Source of the DNA: Fundicoccus_A sp052115865
GTDB lineage: Bacteria; Bacillota; Bacilli; Lactobacillales; Aerococcaceae
Assembly: GCF_052115865.1 (NCBI RefSeq)
Contig: NZ_JBQKME010000013.1
Coordinates: 1 to 64,000, forward strand
Length of the DNA stretch: 64,000 nucleotides
Direction: 5' to 3'
Shown: in pieces, positions 61,244-64,000 of the stretch
Layout: each line of letters starts with the position of its first letter
Position numbering within the stretch: the first letter of the stretch is position 1
The notes under the pieces: generated by a model
The model's database searches: none
What the model saw: only the letters and a program-made list of their open reading frames with translations
Told to the model about the DNA's origin: nothing
Made by a program: the position numbers and the translations under genes

Positions 61244-62301
61244 TGAAGACACGCTTATGGGGACTCATTGTACTTGTCTTAGTTATTATTTCCGCTGTTG
61301 GTTATACTCTGCTTCAAGGGAATCGACTGGATGAAGTAGAACTAAGAGGGTTTTTAGGAGGAGAAAAGTCAGGCTTATTTAGTAACCCTTAATTTCTTAA
61401 GTATATCGATGATGAGTATGGAATCACATTAAATTACCGCATCGATGGATCCTTTGATATGGTCCAAGGGGATATTGAAGGACAAGATTACTTATTTCCA
61501 TCCAGTCAGTTAGCTTTAGAATTATATCAAGACTTAAATCGCCCCTTGGTTGCCGATGATATTGTTTTAAATACGCCGATTGTTTTATATTCAAGACGTT
61601 TAGTGACCAATGCCTTAGAAAAAGAAGGGGTTGTAACCATTCGTGATGGTGTTCATTATGTTAATATGCAAATGTTAGCGGAAATGATTGTTAACCGAAC
61701 CTCTTGGGCTGATATCGGAATTCCACAACTTTATGGAAATGTTTTGGTCGATACCACAGATCCTAATGCATCCAATTCAGGGAATATGTTTCTAGGCTTA
61801 CTTGCCAATAGTTTGAATAACAACCAAGTTGTTAACGAAAATACCGTCAATGATATCTTGCCGAAAATAAAAGATATTTACCAAGCCATTGGTTTTATGC
61901 AAACAACATCATCTGATATGTTCAAACAATTTTTACGCCAAGGAGTTGGCGCCTATCCTATTATTGCAGGTTATGAAAATCAGTTGCTTGAATTTTCAAA
62001 ATTACAACCGGATGTTTACGAACAAGTGCGTGATCAAATTGTGATTTTATATCCTGAGCCAACAGTTTGGTCATCACACGTATTAATCGGCTTAACTGAT
62101 CAAAGTGAAGTGCTCATAGATGCCTTAATAGATAGAAAAGTTCAAGATATAGCTTGGCGTGAACATGGCTTTAGAACAGTTGTCTCAGGAGCTAATAATG
62201 AAGCTGTCTTTGACACTCCAGGAATAGCGACTGAAGTGACCCAAATTATGCCCATGCCAGATATTGATACGATGCTTTTGTTAATGGACGCTATTAAATA
62301 A
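61243..62301 (+). pseudogene. Membrane-anchored binding-protein-like protein with an in-frame stop
   Basis: The frame starts at ATG 61243, overlapping the xpaC stop by one base, with GGAGGAGG upstream. MKTRLWGLIVLVLVII is a membrane anchor or signal. After SNP at codon 49 comes TAA (61390-61392); the same frame continues FLKYIDDEYGITLNYRIDGSF and runs to 62301, giving 352 residues if read through. The part after about residue 55 looks like a type-2 binding-protein fold. No nearby permease exists. A single GAA or CAA to TAA change would explain it; ATG 61459 could start only a headless product. Confidence 0.75.
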
Positions 62302-62327
62302 AATAAATATCAAAGGGGACATACTCG

Positions 62328-63473
62328 ATGAGCGAAAATAGTGAAATTACACTCGATAATTTGATGAAAAACAATCTAAAAGCACAAGCCCAAGTCAATC
62401 CAAATGAAATAACTGCTGAAGTTGAACGCCAAGTAGCCACGCTTTCTAATGAAGAACGGCAACGGGTCAATGAAATTAAAACATCGATTAACTTGCAAGA
62501 TAGTCAATTGCTTAGTATTTATGGAAGTAATTCACAAAAAAATTTAGCACAGTTTAGTGAACAAATTTTATCCGAAGTGCGTAGTAAAGATGTGGGTGAA
62601 ATTGGTACATTAATGTCAGATTTAATGGTTAAAGTCCGTGACTTAGATATAGCAAACATTGATGATGGCGGTTTTTTATCGAAAATCCCTTTTTTAAATA
62701 ATGCTAAGCGTATAGTAGAAAGATATTTAGCCAAATATGACGTCATGGAAACACAAATTGATAAAATCCAAGCCTCGTTAGAAGCCGGACGCATGGAGCT
62801 ACTTAAAGATATTGGTACATTCGATAAACTGTATGAGAAAAATGTGGAATACTTCAATGAGTTACAATTGTATATTGTAGCAGGTGAAGAAAAAATCACT
62901 GAAATGCGAGAAGAAACTTTACCAAAATTATTTGAACAAGCCCAGGCGAGTGGCGATCCGATGGCTGTACAAGTCGTGAATGATTTTAATGAAACCATCA
63001 ATCGATTTGAAAAGAAAATATTTGATTTAAAAACATCTAAAACAATGGCCATTCAAACGGCTCCACAAATTAAATTGATTCAAAATAATGATAAATTGTT
63101 AGTGGATAAAGTAACGGATGCGATAAATAACACCATCCCTTTATGGAAATTACAAGTGGTGATTGCTTTAGGAATGCAAAAACAAGGTCAAGTCCTCCAA
63201 ATGCAAAAAGACGTATCAGATACAACCAATGAATTGCTCAAACGGAATTCAGCCAGTCTAAAACAAAATACCTTAGACGTTGCAAGAGAATCTGAGCGTT
63301 CGACGATTGATATTGAAACCTTGAAAAAGGTCAATGAAGATCTTATTTCAACAATCGAAGAAAGCTTAGAAATCCAAGAAAATGCTAAGAAAGCTCGTTT
63401 TGAAGCTGCCATAGAATTAGAGAAAATTGAGTCAGACTTACAAGCGACCTTATTAAAGACGATTAAATTTTAG
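62328..63473 (+). CDS. telA: TelA/KlaA-family toxic anion resistance protein
   Basis: 381 residues, mostly helical, no membrane segment. Family stretches: LLSIYGSNSQKNLAQFSEQIL, VGEIGTLMSDLMVKVRDLD, a central coiled coil (TQIDKIQASLEAGRMELLKDIGTFD) and IPLWKLQVVIALGMQKQGQVL. TelA proteins are linked to tellurite and envelope-stress resistance; the mechanism is unknown. RBS AAAGGGG. It follows an XpaC-like gene and two exported binding-protein-like genes, both broken. Confidence 0.92.
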   Translation: MSENSEITLDNLMKNNLKAQAQVNPNEITAEVERQVATLSNEERQRVNEIKTSINLQDSQLLSIYGSNSQKNLAQFSEQILSEVRSKDVGEIGTLMSDLMVKVRDLDIANIDDGGFLSKIPFLNNAKRIVERYLAKYDVMETQIDKIQASLEAGRMELLKDIGTFDKLYEKNVEYFNELQLYIVAGEEKITEMREETLPKLFEQAQASGDPMAVQVVNDFNETINRFEKKIFDLKTSKTMAIQTAPQIKLIQNNDKLLVDKVTDAINNTIPLWKLQVVIALGMQKQGQVLQMQKDVSDTTNELLKRNSASLKQNTLDVARESERSTIDIETLKKVNEDLISTIEESLEIQENAKKARFEAAIELEKIESDLQATLLKTIKF

Positions 63474-63494
63474 AAAATAAATAAATAAATTCAT

Positions 63495-63534
63495 TCCCCT
63501 GCATCAAAAAAGCAATCAATTGATATAGGGGTGT
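63495..63534 (+). terminator. Probable terminator after telA
   Basis: CCCCTGCATCAA pairs with TTGATATAGGGG (two mismatched pairs in the middle), followed by TGTTATTTT. Confidence 0.6.
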
Positions 63535-63535
63535 T

Positions 63536-63549
63536 ATTTTCCGAACTTT
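63536..63549 (+). promoter_or_regulatory. PurBox upstream of purR
   Basis: ATTTTCCGAACTTT contains the PurBox core CCGAAC with A/T flanks (consensus AWWWCCGAACWWT), 73 bases before purR. A -10 TATAAT at 63585-63590 follows. The purR gene of other Firmicutes is controlled through such boxes. Confidence 0.65.
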
Positions 63550-63621
63550 ACTATCAATTTATATCTAAATGTTAAGTTTTTTGCTATAATAGAAGGAGAA
63601 ATTGATGGAGGGAAATGTGTT

Positions 63622-64000
63622 ATGAGTCAAGCAACCAAAGTAAGACGCAATCATCGCTTAGTATATATTACTCAGTATTTAACCCAGCGTCCAAATCAAT
63701 TAGTTCATTTGTCATATTTTGCTGATTATTTTAATTGTGCTAAATCATCTATTAGTGAAGATCTAGATTATATCCGTGGTGTGTTATCTGAAAATCAAAT
63801 GGGAACGATTAAAACAATTTCTGGGGTATCAGGAGGAGTCCTATATCAACCGATGGTTGGAGAGACTGAAGCCCAGCAATTAATTCAAACACTTTTCCAA
63901 CAACTTAAAACAGGTAAACGCATTTTACCGGGTAATTATATTTATTTAACCGATATTTTACAACAGCCTTCATTAGTTCATTCTATTGCTAAAAAAATTG
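63622..64000 (+). CDS. purR: Purine operon repressor/activator PurR (partial, runs off the window)
   Basis: The first 126 codons are in the window, RBS GGAGGG nine bases before the ATG. The N-terminal winged helix is visible: KVRRNHRLVYITQYLTQRP and FADYFNCAKSSISEDLDYIRGVL, followed by the hinge GVSGGVLYQP. In the full family this joins a phosphoribosyltransferase-like domain that binds PRPP. It controls purine synthesis genes through PurBoxes, one of which lies in its own upstream region. Confidence 0.92.
   Translation, partial: MSQATKVRRNHRLVYITQYLTQRPNQLVHLSYFADYFNCAKSSISEDLDYIRGVLSENQMGTIKTISGVSGGVLYQPMVGETEAQQLIQTLFQQLKTGKRILPGNYIYLTDILQQPSLVHSIAKKI

Noticed and set aside
62519..63052. 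A 177-codon antisense open frame in telA.
   Set aside because: It lies fully opposite a well-supported TelA gene, has no RBS and a composition typical of an antisense frame. Similar long antisense frames at 51731-52159 and 21904-22287 were dropped for the same reason.

Overview
The window is low-GC Gram-positive DNA and reads as a member of the Lactobacillales. The evidence is strong GGAGG ribosome-binding sites, frequent TTG/GTG starts, a PurR of the Bacillus/Lactococcus type, a cdaA-cdaR-glmM operon, AdcACB-type zinc uptake, a TrpXYZ-type transporter and a BioY/BirA pair. The exact genus cannot be fixed from the sequence alone; an Aerococcaceae- or Carnobacteriaceae-like bacterium is a guess. 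The left edge is the tail of an rRNA operon (last bases of 5S rRNA, then tRNA-Asn and tRNA-Thr).

Layout. 1-1000: rRNA/tRNA tail and a decayed HicAB toxin-antitoxin pair. 1.1-9.7 kb: a two-gene flavin/NADP redox unit, a deoxynucleoside kinase under probable NrdR boxes, a phosphoesterase and a five-gene peptide/nickel-type ABC importer on the minus strand. 10-15 kb: a membrane/NlpC-P60-like fusion protein and a heterodimeric ABC exporter. 15.2-18.8 kb: an AraC regulator, two tandem short-chain dehydrogenase paralogues and an unusual PfkB kinase. 18.8-23.4 kb: vitamin genes, namely a TPP-riboswitch operon (thiamine-binding protein, ThiX, ThiY, ThiZ) and birA-bioY with a BirA operator. 23.4-31.6 kb: housekeeping genes (amidase, aminopeptidase P-like peptidase, VTT membrane protein, YidD, CdaA/CdaR/GlmM, RlmA). 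31.6-37.2 kb: an AraC regulator divergent from an iron alcohol dehydrogenase, acidic serine-rich exported proteins, a HAD phosphatase fused in frame through an A12 tract to an exported protein, and a CadC-like repressor. 37.4-43 kb: transketolase, cardiolipin synthase, a 31-bp tandem-repeat array and RpoN. 44-48.6 kb: MarR plus a second heterodimeric ABC exporter. 49.4-53.5 kb: a TrpXYZ-type transporter with two binding proteins, behind a leader that looks like a classical ribosome-mediated attenuator with a Tyr/Phe-rich leader peptide. 53.7-58.9 kb: YugP peptidase, a GTPase, a second repeat array and the zinc importer under a Zur-like operator. 59-63.5 kb: a four-gene locus (binding-protein/VWA lipoprotein, XpaC-like protein, second binding-protein-like protein, TelA) with two broken members. 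The window ends inside purR, preceded by a PurBox.

Most notable signals: (1) the aromatic leader-peptide attenuator at 49.43-49.79 kb, with a TTGACA-N17-TAGAAT promoter, an 18-codon peptide containing YFYSYF, mutually exclusive pairings and a terminator, and no T-box motif; (2) a decamer AATAAATATC occurring 22 times, split 11/11 between strands, often touching stop codons and often continuing NCTG; (3) a dispersed 31-bp tandem-repeat family with a shared divergent end unit at two large arrays and one remnant; (4) the VWA/XpaC/TelA locus; (5) all five solute-binding proteins recognised here as transporter partners carry a signal peptidase I-type AxAQ-like site and no lipobox cysteine.

Several genes differ from an intact reading frame by one base in an A run (hicA, hicB, the HAD fusion, the VWA lipoprotein). 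These may be real decay, slippage sites or sequencing error; the two nonsense substitutions, in hicA and in the second binding protein of the TelA locus, are harder to blame on homopolymer error.
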